A stretch of DNA of 64,000 bases from Flavobacteriaceae bacterium MAR_2009_75 (GTDB lineage: Bacteria; Bacteroidota; Bacteroidia; Flavobacteriales; Flavobacteriaceae): positions 3,905,501-3,969,500 of the forward strand of contig PHTZ01000001.1 of assembly GCA_002813285.1 (NCBI GenBank). The letters are read 5' to 3'. A model generated the notes under the pieces. It was not told the origin of the DNA. It made no database searches and saw only the letters and a program-made list of their open reading frames with translations. Position 1 is the first letter of the stretch. The number at the start of each line of letters is the position of its first letter. Below are positions 38,673 to 46,942 of this stretch, piece by piece. Position numbers and translations under genes: made by a program.

Positions 38673-39812
38673 TCAGGACTTTTTTTGCATCAATTTGAAC
38701 TGGTTTGGGGTGCATCCTGTCTTCTTTTTGAATTCACTATAAAATGTAGATTTAGATTGGAATCCCGATTCTAGACCAATCGCTACGATACTATATTTGT
38801 CGAATTCGGTATCCAATAACATCTCTTTTGCGTCCCTTATTCGGTACTCATTGATTAATGAAGTAAAGTTTGATTTGGTAGAAGCGCTTATCAATTGCGA
38901 AAGATACCCTGTGCTCACGTTTAATTCCGATGCAATGATATCCCTACTTATATCCGGATTGCGATACAGTTTCTTTTCGTCCATCAATTGCAGAAAGTTA
39001 GCAAAATGTAATTGCTTGGGGTCTGCCGTACTATTGAGGTTTTGGTTAGGTGATGGATTGGTTTTTTCGATTTCTTTTTTTTCTAAAAGGTCATGAATCT
39101 CTGTTTTATCTTGGGAAAGTTTTAATTGAATGAGTCCCCTAAAAATCAACCAGTACACATAAATGGAAACACCCAACCAAACGGGATAGGTAATATCTTT
39201 ATGCTGAAAAGGATAGATCTTATCAGGAATGAAGGTGTTGATGACCCATATTAAAAGTAAGGCTGCATTAAACAACCAGATGTTTTTGAGCCATTTTTTT
39301 TCATCAAAACTGATTGTGCTTTGTTTTATAACAAAGTAAGAGACCGTACAAAGGGTGACATTAAATGCAATTGAAAAATAGAACTCGATTTGGTACATCG
39401 CCCTGTAGTTTTCTTCCACAATGCTCCACTTTATGAGACTAAAATCCAATTGTAAATCAATAATGAGATATACTATGAAAAAGAAAAGGAACGGAATATA
39501 TAATAAAAACAGCTTTTTACTATTGGCAAAGCTGTTTTTGGCCGACTTTAAAAAATAGATAAACATGGGAATGTAAAACAGTAGTAACCATGGAATATCG
39601 TCTCCAAAATAATCAACTAAATAGTATTTTTCGTCAAGGTTTTTTGCTACCAGTAGTTCAACAACACCTATATAGGACAATATAAGTGTGCTGTATGCCA
39701 AATATTTGTTAGCCTTTACCCTAAACTTGCTTTGAGTTTGAAGAACCACAAAAAAAAGAAAACCTTGCAGTAAACTAACAAAAACTAGAATTTCTAAGAT
39801 GTTTAATTTCAT
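38673..39812 (-). CDS. Membrane-anchored AraC family regulator
   Basis: A 379-residue protein with about seven membrane segments in residues 1-220 and an AraC-type HTH pair near 270-377 (ISRDIIASELNVSTGYLSQLI, YSIVAIGLESGFQSKSTFYSEFKKKTGCTPNQFK). It has the same design as the regulator at 29454 but is not a close copy. It is located upstream of the barrel protein and S41 peptidase on the same strand, so these are its likely targets. Signal unknown. Confidence 0.85.
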   Translation of the reverse strand: MKLNILEILVFVSLLQGFLFFVVLQTQSKFRVKANKYLAYSTLILSYIGVVELLVAKNLDEKYYLVDYFGDDIPWLLLFYIPMFIYFLKSAKNSFANSKKLFLLYIPFLFFFIVYLIIDLQLDFSLIKWSIVEENYRAMYQIEFYFSIAFNVTLCTVSYFVIKQSTISFDEKKWLKNIWLFNAALLLIWVINTFIPDKIYPFQHKDITYPVWLGVSIYVYWLIFRGLIQLKLSQDKTEIHDLLEKKEIEKTNPSPNQNLNSTADPKQLHFANFLQLMDEKKLYRNPDISRDIIASELNVSTGYLSQLISASTKSNFTSLINEYRIRDAKEMLLDTEFDKYSIVAIGLESGFQSKSTFYSEFKKKTGCTPNQFKLMQKKS

Positions 39813-40208
39813 TGCTGAGGAGTGGGCGGTAGTGATAAGTAACTGTAAAAAGTGAGGACTCTTATTTTATTTTAATAGTGTCTCAGCGCCAAATTTACAA
39901 TTTTACTTTGGGTCTCCTTTATGATCTAATCTTTCTCTCAAACAAACTTTTCTTCTCACTACAAGTGCATTGAGCATATGTACTCTATGCGCTCAAATAT
40001 AGCTGATAGACAATATGTATTGTTTATTTAAACTACGTGTTATGAACAAATAATAGAACGCAAATAAAAATGAAGTAAGAAATAATGTTCCTTAAAATTG
40101 ACGTCTTATAGCACTAGTTGATAGTCTTTTAATACTTATTACTTATACGTGGCATTTATGGCCTTTTTATAATAGTCCCAGATTCGACCTTTTAAGAGAC
40201 TTATTTAA
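39813..40208. other. Gene-free border between chromosome and mobile region
   Basis: No ORF, structural RNA or convincing repeat is visible. The stretch is AT-rich and holds the promoter side of the minus-strand regulator. It is where host-type genes change to mobilisation-type genes, so the left attachment site could lie here, but no direct repeat shared with the integrase region was found by eye. Confidence 0.4.
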
Positions 40209-41003
40209 TCAACAAAAAAATATTCTTAAATCAGAAGTGCCTTGGTTTAATGGTTCAGCATAAATTGATCTGCCCCATTCTTCAATACCAAAAAAAGCCA
40301 AGTCAGTATGGTCATATAAGGCATCAAATTCTTCTTCAATTTTCCGAACAGCTTCCGTATCCGTTACTCGAATTCTAGTTTCATAGTTGTATTTGGTACC
40401 GCTCTCCGTAAAGTTCAAAGAACCCAAATATGCCGTATGGCAATCGATGATATAGATTTTACCATGGATAAACATATCGTTGATTTGATAAGAATCCGGG
40501 GCAACGAAAACCTTAAATGGAAAAAGCGATGAATAGGTATACGAGTAAATTTTGATATGCTTAGTTTTTCTCCTCGCATATCTGCAGCACAAAAAAAGGA
40601 GGAGAGCTATGCCTAGTCCGTAGATATATCCTGAATCGTACGAAAATATGGTTAATACAACTAAAAATAGAGTTAAGGCAATACTGGCACCCATCAATAC
40701 TTTTTGGGTTAAAAGCCATCGTTCTCTAATCCGATTGGCCTCCTCATCCAAATGCCTGTTCTGAACCACCAACGGTTGAATACTCTTTTCCTGGCGATAG
40801 CTTCTACTGTCAAATTTATCGGAAGTTATCAAGGTGACCTTTATCCCTTTTTTATGTAACCAAACCAATTCGTCGACCATTTTTGGGGATAGGTAGGGCG
40901 AGGAAATTTTCACGGAACCTTGGGCGTTTCCGATTTCCTTTAGCAACTTGGTACCGGCTCCGGTACCCATATAAATATCACATTTTGCCTGATTGAACCA
41001 CAC
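40209..41003 (-). CDS. PLD-like membrane protein with a single HKD motif
   Basis: A 264-residue protein with a phospholipase-D/nuclease-type fold split by a membrane hairpin. The N-terminal part has ISSPYLSPKMVDELVWLH and GIKVTLIT; two membrane segments follow (about residues 100-145); the C-terminal part holds HGKIYIIDCHTAYLGSLNFT, the HxKxxxxD motif. Only one HKD motif is present, so two subunits would be needed for an active site, as in Nuc-type proteins. The GTG start at 41003 is preferred because CDIYMGTGAG upstream of the next ATG is family-like. It may be a nuclease or lipid-acting enzyme. Its position at the edge of the mobilisation genes suggests element cargo. Confidence 0.7.
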   Translation of the reverse strand: MWFNQAKCDIYMGTGAGTKLLKEIGNAQGSVKISSPYLSPKMVDELVWLHKKGIKVTLITSDKFDSRSYRQEKSIQPLVVQNRHLDEEANRIRERWLLTQKVLMGASIALTLFLVVLTIFSYDSGYIYGLGIALLLFLCCRYARRKTKHIKIYSYTYSSLFPFKVFVAPDSYQINDMFIHGKIYIIDCHTAYLGSLNFTESGTKYNYETRIRVTDTEAVRKIEEEFDALYDHTDLAFFGIEEWGRSIYAEPLNQGTSDLRIFFC

Positions 41004-41099
41004 GATTTAGGGATTGGGATAACTATTAAATATACGAAATTTCACCATCAAAATGAAGCAAATTTCATCTTGATTGGATGTCGCTAGGTCCAATTCGCA

Positions 41100-42680
41100 T
41101 CAGGAGAATAGCCTTCGAACTTCAAGATGTATACGTTGAAAATTGGCGCGAATCTCAGGATGGTTTTGGGCAAAGACCGGCTTTGGAAGTTCTCTTTTTA
41201 TGTCAGGCTTTTCAAACTTGACCCGCTTGTCCTTGCCATCGGCGAAGGCTATAAATTCACCTCGTTTCAATCGGAAGAAAACATCTGCGCGAATCTTGCT
41301 GACATCCTTTTCCCCTTTAGTGATCCGTGCATCAAAATTCCAATTACTGCTCTTACTGACACTTCGGGTGGGCTGTTTGATGATTTCAAAAAAACGTTCA
41401 TAGTATTTTGCCGTATCTGGGTCGTTGGCCTTCCCGAAAAACTGGTAGGAGAGATTGCTCAATATGGCTTTACTGGCCTTGTCCCCGTACATCAGATCGT
41501 TTTGAATCTTATCTTGGAGTACATAAACGGTTGCAATATCATAACTCCGCAAGGTAGCCGGGATACGTTGCATGTTCAACAATCGAAAAGTGGATGCTTC
41601 CTCTGCAAGGAAGAAAGAAGATAGCCGATTGCGAACACTCATCTGTTTGGTAATGGTATGAACAATAGTGGCGATAACAGGGGAGTAGGCAATATCGAAC
41701 TTTGGATTGTTAACCACGGAGATTACCGAGGGATGCTTCGGATTATTAATATCCAAAGGAATTTCATCAGCCGAAAGGGTCATAAAGATACGTGGTGTAC
41801 TGATTTTTTTGAGGGCGTTCGCCAAGGTACTCATCACCCCGGCCGTTTGTCGATCGGAATCAATCCCGGAAATAAATGCATCCGCCATGGCTTTTGAGGT
41901 AAAGTCAGAACTAAGAAAGGAAACGAGCTGCTCGGTATCCAGATATTGGTAGGTCGCAATCAAATGGGGCAAGGTGCAATAATCGGGATGTGCCATTTTA
42001 AGCCTCCATATCAATCCGCCCAAAAGGCCTTCAACCGCATCGTTGAAAAACTTGGAAGATCCCGAGGCTACCGATTCTTTTTGTTCCAATAGGTTCTCCA
42101 AGAGCACACGGGATATTTCATTGACGCTTTCCTCATCTTCCATATAACGTGGTGCAATGGGATTGACCCGTTTATAGATATCGTCAAAGGAAACGATGTG
42201 AAAAGGAACTTTCGGATCCTGGAATAGGGGATATGCCATTTCGGTAATCTCAAAATGTTTATAGTCGTGAATTACCCCACAGAATCCATACTTGTTGAAA
42301 TGTTTGAGAAAACTGAAGACAACGGATTCCGTTTTACCGCTTCCTGCTGATCCAATGATGGAAACACCCCTACGGATGTTTTTCATATTCAGCACCCCGT
42401 TTCTAAGCTGAAATTTAGCTTGATATTTTTTAGGCATACTGGTAGTATCACTTTCAATTAAAGCTGCATGACATACCATGCTTATGGCGTACAAAGGCAG
42501 AATCCATTTGAAACAAAAGAATAAACCGAATTGAAAGCTGTTTCCCCAACATCCCAAAACACCCAAATACAAAAATATTAGGGCAAGACTTACAAAAGCA
42601 TGGTGGTAATAGCGATGTACAAGGAGAATCAATCCGGAAGCGTAAACGTAAAATAAGAGGATGACTGAAAGCATTTGCAT
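41100..42680 (-). CDS. Type IV coupling protein, TraG/TraD-like
   Basis: A 526-residue ATPase that links the relaxase-DNA complex to a secretion channel. Three or so membrane segments lie in residues 1-75; the Walker A motif is GSAGSGKT at 110-117, and FFLAEEAST supplies a Walker-B-like acidic segment. The C-terminal AAA+ core includes ATVYVLQDKIQND. It is next to the relaxase (6-base gap) and the accessory mobilisation gene, all in the same direction. No VirB/Tra mating-pore genes are in the window, so the element probably borrows another conjugation apparatus. Confidence 0.85.
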   Translation of the reverse strand: MQMLSVILLFYVYASGLILLVHRYYHHAFVSLALIFLYLGVLGCWGNSFQFGLFFCFKWILPLYAISMVCHAALIESDTTSMPKKYQAKFQLRNGVLNMKNIRRGVSIIGSAGSGKTESVVFSFLKHFNKYGFCGVIHDYKHFEITEMAYPLFQDPKVPFHIVSFDDIYKRVNPIAPRYMEDEESVNEISRVLLENLLEQKESVASGSSKFFNDAVEGLLGGLIWRLKMAHPDYCTLPHLIATYQYLDTEQLVSFLSSDFTSKAMADAFISGIDSDRQTAGVMSTLANALKKISTPRIFMTLSADEIPLDINNPKHPSVISVVNNPKFDIAYSPVIATIVHTITKQMSVRNRLSSFFLAEEASTFRLLNMQRIPATLRSYDIATVYVLQDKIQNDLMYGDKASKAILSNLSYQFFGKANDPDTAKYYERFFEIIKQPTRSVSKSSNWNFDARITKGEKDVSKIRADVFFRLKRGEFIAFADGKDKRVKFEKPDIKRELPKPVFAQNHPEIRANFQRIHLEVRRLFS

Positions 42681-42686
42681 ATTTTG

Positions 42687-43712
42687 TTAGATTCCTATAG
42701 AACTGGATGACCGGGCCAAGTCCATGGCCTTTTTGAACTGTTTGATTGTCTTAAGGGCCATTTGGACCTTATTCGTAGGAATTTTCATCTGGGGAACCCG
42801 TACCCCCGCTTTGCCCAAAATTTTAAAAGCAGCACTGCGCTCGTTCATGGGAAGCCCGAGTAGGTGTGCAAAGTAGTGATGGGGGTCTTTGAGATAGGAT
42901 TTTCTGGCCTCGTAGGTTTCCACAAAATTGCGTTTGTAGTTGAATAGGGTATCAAAGGTCTTTTCGGCACTTTTGTAAAATAGATCACGGTTGAAACCGC
43001 GCTTGACCATCTTACCGTTCAACTTGCTTTCCGACCCCATGTATTTACTTCCAGGGGATAGGCTATACCGATTGCTGGCATCCTTTCGGCTTACGATAAT
43101 ATGAACGTGGGTTTGAAAACCGGGTTTTTTCATGCCCTGTTCAATGGACTTTCCTTCCAGTTTATGGGGAATTTCAGATTTCAGTTTTGCTATTTTTTTA
43201 TGCATGGCCGCTACATTGCCCGTGAGTTCCCCTCGCTCCACTTTCCGAATGTCATTTTCAAGTCTAACGATTTGTGCCCGGTAGGGTTGATTTTCTCGGA
43301 TTTCTCGGTCAAAACCTTTAAAGGTTCGCTCGTGTTCAATTTTCGCGAAGTATTTGATGTCGTCTACGGTAACAGGTTGGTCCCTGTGAAAGGAAGCCGC
43401 ATAGTCCTTCATGACTTCCCTTACATATTTTTTAAGTTGTTCAGGGTCGTTATTAATGGCCTTGAGTTCCCCTTGACTCGGATTGATGGTCAGGGAATAA
43501 AATTTGGGTTCGACCTTCTTAAGCTTGGCAGTATTCCCATCGATTTCTTTGATGACCTGTTCCGGTGGAATTTCGTCGGTCGTCTGATTAAAAAAAGGTT
43601 CTTGCATTTCAGGTATGACACCTTCATTTTCCTTTTCCAAATAATCCACGAAATCGGAAGAACTTTGTGAGAAATTGTTGTTCAAATGTTGTTTTGTAAT
43701 ACTGATGTACAT
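42687..43712 (-). CDS. Relaxase/mobilisation nuclease
   Basis: A 341-residue protein placed between a coupling protein and an accessory mobilisation gene. The metal-binding histidines are visible near residue 200 in FQTHVHIIVSRKD (HxH arrangement), the N-terminus has a Tyr suitable as the nicking residue (MYISITKQH), and a charged helix-rich middle resembles Bacteroidota MobB/DUF5712-type relaxases. It would nick DNA at the element's oriT and pilot the strand. The start is four bases after the preceding stop. The precise MOB class is not certain. Confidence 0.78.
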   Translation of the reverse strand: MYISITKQHLNNNFSQSSSDFVDYLEKENEGVIPEMQEPFFNQTTDEIPPEQVIKEIDGNTAKLKKVEPKFYSLTINPSQGELKAINNDPEQLKKYVREVMKDYAASFHRDQPVTVDDIKYFAKIEHERTFKGFDREIRENQPYRAQIVRLENDIRKVERGELTGNVAAMHKKIAKLKSEIPHKLEGKSIEQGMKKPGFQTHVHIIVSRKDASNRYSLSPGSKYMGSESKLNGKMVKRGFNRDLFYKSAEKTFDTLFNYKRNFVETYEARKSYLKDPHHYFAHLLGLPMNERSAAFKILGKAGVRVPQMKIPTNKVQMALKTIKQFKKAMDLARSSSSIGI

Positions 43713-43715
43713 GGC

Positions 43716-44300
43716 TCAGATTGTTTTAAGTGATTCTTTTAATTGAGTATATTCTTCCAGCTTCATATTCAAATACAATTTTGATTTGCCGAAACTTGAT
43801 TTAGTTACTTCAATCTTTTCTAGGGTTTCCATAAACTGTTGCTGTAGCTGTTTAAGATTTTGCTTCATTATGGTATTCTCTTTCTGCAGTTCAATGGTTT
43901 CAAAAGCCGATTTAAAGAAAGCATCATCCTTAACGGGCGCATCTCGTTTATTGGAAGATGGAGATTTTTGCTGCTTGTTCTGTTGAGGCGCATGCTCGAA
44001 GAGTAGTTCCATCATGGCCTTGGTAGGCGTTATTCCTCGGTTGTCCATTTCCTTGATGATCGCTGCCATGGCGTTGAATCTTTTTTTAATCAGCGTCTCC
44101 AAGGTTCTGGCTGTAGGTCCAAAGCGTTCCAAGGGTGAAATTTCATTGTAATGGAAAAAATCAAGCATGGTTTGTAAGGCTTCGGTATGTGTACTAAAGA
44201 TGCGTTTGGAAAATTTCCTGAAATTCTTAGCCGTTTTAAATTTTACCCGAATGGTACTAAAGGTGTCCTTAGCTTTTTGAAATTTTTCCATTTGACTCAA
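43716..44300 (-). CDS. Accessory mobilisation protein (MobA/BfmA-like)
   Basis: A 194-residue basic protein with a ribbon-helix-helix-like N-terminus (VKFKTAKNFRKFSKRIFSTHTEALQTMLDFF) and a coiled-coil C-terminus (residues about 130-190, with repeated Lys/Glu heptads). Proteins of this shape bind oriT and assist the relaxase. It is translated just before the relaxase with a 3-base gap, and the gene-free stretch upstream is the logical place for oriT. Confidence 0.72.
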   Translation of the reverse strand: MSQMEKFQKAKDTFSTIRVKFKTAKNFRKFSKRIFSTHTEALQTMLDFFHYNEISPLERFGPTARTLETLIKKRFNAMAAIIKEMDNRGITPTKAMMELLFEHAPQQNKQQKSPSSNKRDAPVKDDAFFKSAFETIELQKENTIMKQNLKQLQQQFMETLEKIEVTKSSFGKSKLYLNMKLEEYTQLKESLKTI

Positions 44301-44427
44301 ATTATCGCCTGTTTATAGGCCTTTTCAGCGTATTTGACGCAAAAATCGGGATTGATAGCGGTTAATTTTGAAGATTAAATTCAATTAAGCAACTGATATT
44401 CAATGATTTGTAATCAATTAAACTTCC

Positions 44428-44450
44428 GTAACGCTGCGCCAGCGCGTTAC
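44428..44450. repeat. Inverted repeat, possible oriT hairpin
   Basis: Perfect 7-bp arms GTAACGC and GCGTTAC with a 9-base GC-rich loop. It is placed about 130 bases upstream of the accessory mobilisation gene. Nothing else in the region is as structured. Confidence 0.5.
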
Positions 44451-44615
44451 CCTCTTGCTCTTCCTTTTTACTCCGCAGGAGAAAAATCCAGCCTTCATCC
44501 CAAATTAGTTTGCAGTTCGTAAGGCGGATTTCATATCCAAAATTTTAAGAGTATGTAATGATGACTTTTAAGGAATTTTCAGGTTTGGGATATAAATGAT
44601 GGGAATACTCAAATG

Positions 44616-44642
44616 AAAAAGGCAACCGAATAAGGCTGCCTT
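44616..44642 (-). terminator. Terminator after the 72-residue gene
   Basis: AAGGCA (44619-44624) pairs with TGCCTT (44637-44642) and is followed, on the minus strand, by a T run. The stem is only six base pairs. Confidence 0.5.
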
Positions 44643-44665
44643 GTATCAATCCAACTAGTGTTGAT

Positions 44666-44884
44666 TTAGATGGTAAACTTGAATTTGTGGTTATAGAGGT
44701 TTTTAATGGCTTCCTCTTCCAAAAGCGAATCGTAATATAGATAGTTTTCATCGGCGTACTTTTTCAAGTCCTCACCGAATTTGTGTTCTATCTCGTGCTT
44801 GGATTGTTGCATGAGTTTTTCTTGTGTTTCAAGGTCGAGGTTATTGAAATTTAGACGAAAAGGAATAGCAATATGTATATCCAT
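44666..44884 (-). CDS. Small hypothetical protein, element-borne
   Basis: A 72-residue, mainly helical, acidic/basic protein (LETQEKLMQQSKHEIEHKF) with no recognised domain. It starts 6 bases after the RadC-like gene stop, in the same direction, and is followed by a short terminator. It is a plausible accessory gene of the mobile element; function unknown. Confidence 0.6.
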   Translation of the reverse strand: MDIHIAIPFRLNFNNLDLETQEKLMQQSKHEIEHKFGEDLKKYADENYLYYDSLLEEEAIKNLYNHKFKFTI

Positions 44885-44890
44885 GGCCTT

Positions 44891-45346
44891 CTAATTTCTC
44901 ATTAACCCGTTATCCCTCAAACTAAAATAGTTGCCATCAGGAAGTATAATCAGATGGTCTAAAACTCGAATATCAAAAAGTTCGGCAGCCTTTTCTATTT
45001 TTTTGGTCAATGCGATATCGGCACCACTGGCTTTGTTCGTTCCCGATGGATGATTGTGCGCCAATATAATAGCCGTAGAAAGGGTTTTGAGTACCACCGC
45101 AAAGAGTATTCTCAAATCTACCAATGTGCCGGTCAATCCACCGCTGGAGGCTTGAAAGGTGCCTTTGACCTTATTGGCATTATTGAGCAATAACACTTTA
45201 AAGGTTTCATGAAGTCCGATAGTGTTTTTATCCCATGTTTGGTATAATAATTCGGCAACCCTATCGGAAGAGTTCGCAGGTTCTGAATTGAGTACCCCTA
45301 ATTTTTCGCAATAGCTTATTTGAATTTCATTAACTTCGTTTCTCAT
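44891..45346 (-). CDS. radC: RadC-like JAB-domain protein
   Basis: A 151-residue protein with the JAMM metalloenzyme motif His97-Asn-His99-Pro-Ser-Gly and Asp110 further on, as in the RadC/YkfG group. The usual N-terminal helix-hairpin-helix of chromosomal RadC is absent, so it is the short, mobile-element form. Despite the name, a DNA-repair role is not established; such genes often travel with defence islands and mobilisable elements and may act as anti-restriction or ubiquitin-like proteases. It lies between DUF6876-like and small-protein genes in one minus-strand run. Confidence 0.85.
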   Translation of the reverse strand: MRNEVNEIQISYCEKLGVLNSEPANSSDRVAELLYQTWDKNTIGLHETFKVLLLNNANKVKGTFQASSGGLTGTLVDLRILFAVVLKTLSTAIILAHNHPSGTNKASGADIALTKKIEKAAELFDIRVLDHLIILPDGNYFSLRDNGLMRN

Positions 45347-45374
45347 TGTTTTATTATTAAGATTAGACGATGAA

Positions 45375-45410
45375 AAAGAGGGCGTAACTTTCCACGGTGT
45401 CGCCCTCTTT
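45375..45410 (-). terminator. Terminator after the DUF6876-like gene
   Basis: A perfect 10-bp inverted repeat, AAAGAGGGCG at 45375-45384 and CGCCCTCTTT at 45401-45410, ending in a T run on the minus strand. Confidence 0.85.
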
Positions 45411-45414
45411 GTTT

Positions 45415-45801
45415 TTAATACTCGCTTGGTAGCATCAACGTATTATTGGTAAAAAATAGGCGGATGGTTTCCAAAGGAAAATCCGCTAAGTGATATTTTT
45501 GCGTTTCCAGAATGGTATCGTTTCCGTCGCTATACTCTATAACAGCGGCATAGCCAAAAACCTTTTGTTTCTCGGTTGATAGCTTTTTAAAGTCGACCGT
45601 AATAAAGGAGCTTCGGTTCATCAGACTTTTAGCGACTACCGATGCATCCGTTACCAACCAAAAACAATTTGCTTTATTAGCGAGGTATTGAATACCATCC
45701 GTGATGACCGTATTCAATAAGGGAATCTTGTAAAACGATTCCGTTCCCGAAAATGCGGCCAATCGTGCTTTAAGTTCCTGTGGGTTCATTTGTGTTTCCA
45801 T
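45415..45801 (-). CDS. DUF6876-like protein
   Basis: A 128-residue protein recognised as resembling the DUF6876 family common on Bacteroidota plasmids and ICEs (LTDGIQYLANKANCFWLV-like core: here IQYLANKANCFWLVTDA). No catalytic motif is visible and no function is known. It has its own strong terminator on each side, so it is probably a single-gene transcript inside the element. Confidence 0.65.
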   Translation of the reverse strand: METQMNPQELKARLAAFSGTESFYKIPLLNTVITDGIQYLANKANCFWLVTDASVVAKSLMNRSSFITVDFKKLSTEKQKVFGYAAVIEYSDGNDTILETQKYHLADFPLETIRLFFTNNTLMLPSEY

Positions 45802-45820
45802 GTTCGTATTTTAGGATTAT

Positions 45821-45853
45821 AAAAGGGTGCTGTCAAAACCGCAGCACCCTTTT
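45821..45853 (-). terminator. Terminator after ssb
   Basis: A perfect 12-bp inverted repeat: AAAAGGGTGCTG (45821-45832) and CAGCACCCTTTT (45842-45853) with a 9-base loop, ending in T residues on the minus strand. Confidence 0.9.
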
Positions 45854-45860
45854 AATTGAT

Positions 45861-46220
45861 TTACTTGGTGGCAGCTGTTTCGTTCTTGCCTCCTAAAAGC
45901 AGAATTTCGTCAGCAACTACTTCCGTAACCCTTCTTTCGTTGCCTTCTTTGGGCGCGGTATATGTTCTGCTTTTGAGTTTACCGACTACAGCTACTTGCT
46001 TGCCCTTGTGAGCATATTGTTCAATGATTTCAGCGGTCCTGCCCCAGGCTACGATGGTGTGCCAGTCGGTTACCTGTTGCTTTTCCCCTTTTTGGTCTTT
46101 GTAGGTTTCGTTGGTGGCCAATGAAAAACGAGCCACTTTTTTACCGCCATCGAGGTCGGTTACTTTAGGGTCATCCCCGATGTTCCCTAATAGATGCACA
46201 TAATTTTTGATACTACTCAT
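45861..46220 (-). CDS. ssb: Single-stranded DNA-binding protein, short form
   Basis: A 119-residue SSB with a complete OB fold: SIKNYVHLLGNIGDDP at the start, ARFSLATNE, and TDWHTIVAWGRTAEI. The acidic C-terminal tip that recruits partner proteins (DDDIPF-like) is missing; the protein ends in NETAATK. Element-borne SSBs commonly look like this and help protect transferred single strands. It overlaps the upstream small gene by eight bases, so the two are coupled. Confidence 0.9.
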   Translation of the reverse strand: MSSIKNYVHLLGNIGDDPKVTDLDGGKKVARFSLATNETYKDQKGEKQQVTDWHTIVAWGRTAEIIEQYAHKGKQVAVVGKLKSRTYTAPKEGNERRVTEVVADEILLLGGKNETAATK

Positions 46221-46371
46221 AATTGAAAAATTTAGAATTAATTAATACGCCTGTCCGAACCTTTCGAACAGCTTTAAAAACCGATTTACTTATTACACCT
46301 AGAGCGTTTTCCTTTTTGTTGTTTTTTAACTTTTGTTCCACATCATTTTTGAGGTTTTGATATGATTTCAT
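46213..46371 (-). CDS. Small hypothetical protein upstream of ssb
   Basis: A 52-residue basic protein from the ATG at 46371; an upstream GTG at 46398 would add nine residues. It has one amphipathic helix-rich stretch (LKNDVEQKLKNNKKENAL) and a basic end. The overlap with ssb by eight bases supports it being a real coupled gene. No domain recognised. Confidence 0.5.
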   Translation of the reverse strand: MKSYQNLKNDVEQKLKNNKKENALGVISKSVFKAVRKVRTGVLINSKFFNYE

Positions 46372-46942
46372 GGTTTCCGGTTTTGATTTACTTCCCACAG
46401 AGCCGTCGCTGTTACCTTTTTTGTTGCTTACATCGTTTCAATATTCAGGCTTGGTAAGACGTATAAATAAGTGGGGCAGGGGCCCCCTGGTTTATGCCGT
46501 TGCCCAAGAATGAATGTTGTTTTTTCGCCGTCAAAAAAGGGAAATGGTGGCGGTTCGGGCAGTGGGTCAAAACCTTGAATTGTGAAGTTTTAATAGCCTC
46601 TTTATGCGGAACAAAACGCTATTTATCAATTTCAGTTCAAGCGGACTTAATTCACTGTTTTGGCTTGCAATGAAGAGTTCCTTACCGGGTATGGCGGGAA
46701 GGGTTAGCGGAATGGAAAGTCAAAAGCGGGGATTGTGTCCAAGACAAGTCGGTACGAAGCTTATTTCCAGAATGGAGTGTAACTGAATGAAGTGGGAATG
46801 GGCTGAGGGATTGGTAGTAGATGGTTTGTTTAAACCACCGTTTAAATAAACTTTACTAGCTATACCGGATTGTTAATATTCGAGAGTTTACTATTACCGT
46901 ACACTTTAATAGTTTACCTTGTACACGTATAAATACCACAAA
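46372..46942. other. Gene-free divergent region between ssb and the serine recombinase
   Basis: No supported gene is seen; short plus-strand ORFs here have no family features. A GC-rich near-palindrome (CAGGGGCCCCCTG at 46477-46489) and an inverted repeat next to the recombinase start are the only structures noted. The region must hold the promoters of both divergent transcripts. Confidence 0.5.
46890..46913. promoter_or_regulatory. Inverted repeat, possible recombinase binding site or operator
   Basis: ACTATTA (46890-46896) and TAATAGT (46907-46913) form perfect 7-bp arms 10 bases apart, 30 bases before the recombinase start. Resolvases bind palindromic subsites next to their own genes and often autoregulate; this is the only candidate seen. 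Confidence 0.4.

Larger units (their letters stand above)
44301..44665. other. Gene-free region, candidate origin of transfer
   Basis: No gene. The stretch lies directly upstream of the mobilisation genes. It includes a GC-rich hairpin: GTAACGC at 44428-44434 pairs with GCGTTAC at 44444-44450 around a short loop. Its right part carries a terminator for the small gene at 44666. By position it is the best candidate for oriT, but the nick site cannot be identified by eye. Confidence 0.4.

Noticed and set aside
44891-45346. DNA repair function for the RadC-like protein
   Set aside because: It lacks the helix-hairpin-helix domain and lies in a mobile element; repair activity is not supported.
46604-46786. 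60-codon plus-strand ORF in the gap before the recombinase
   Set aside because: No family resemblance, and low-complexity composition unlike neighbouring coding DNA.
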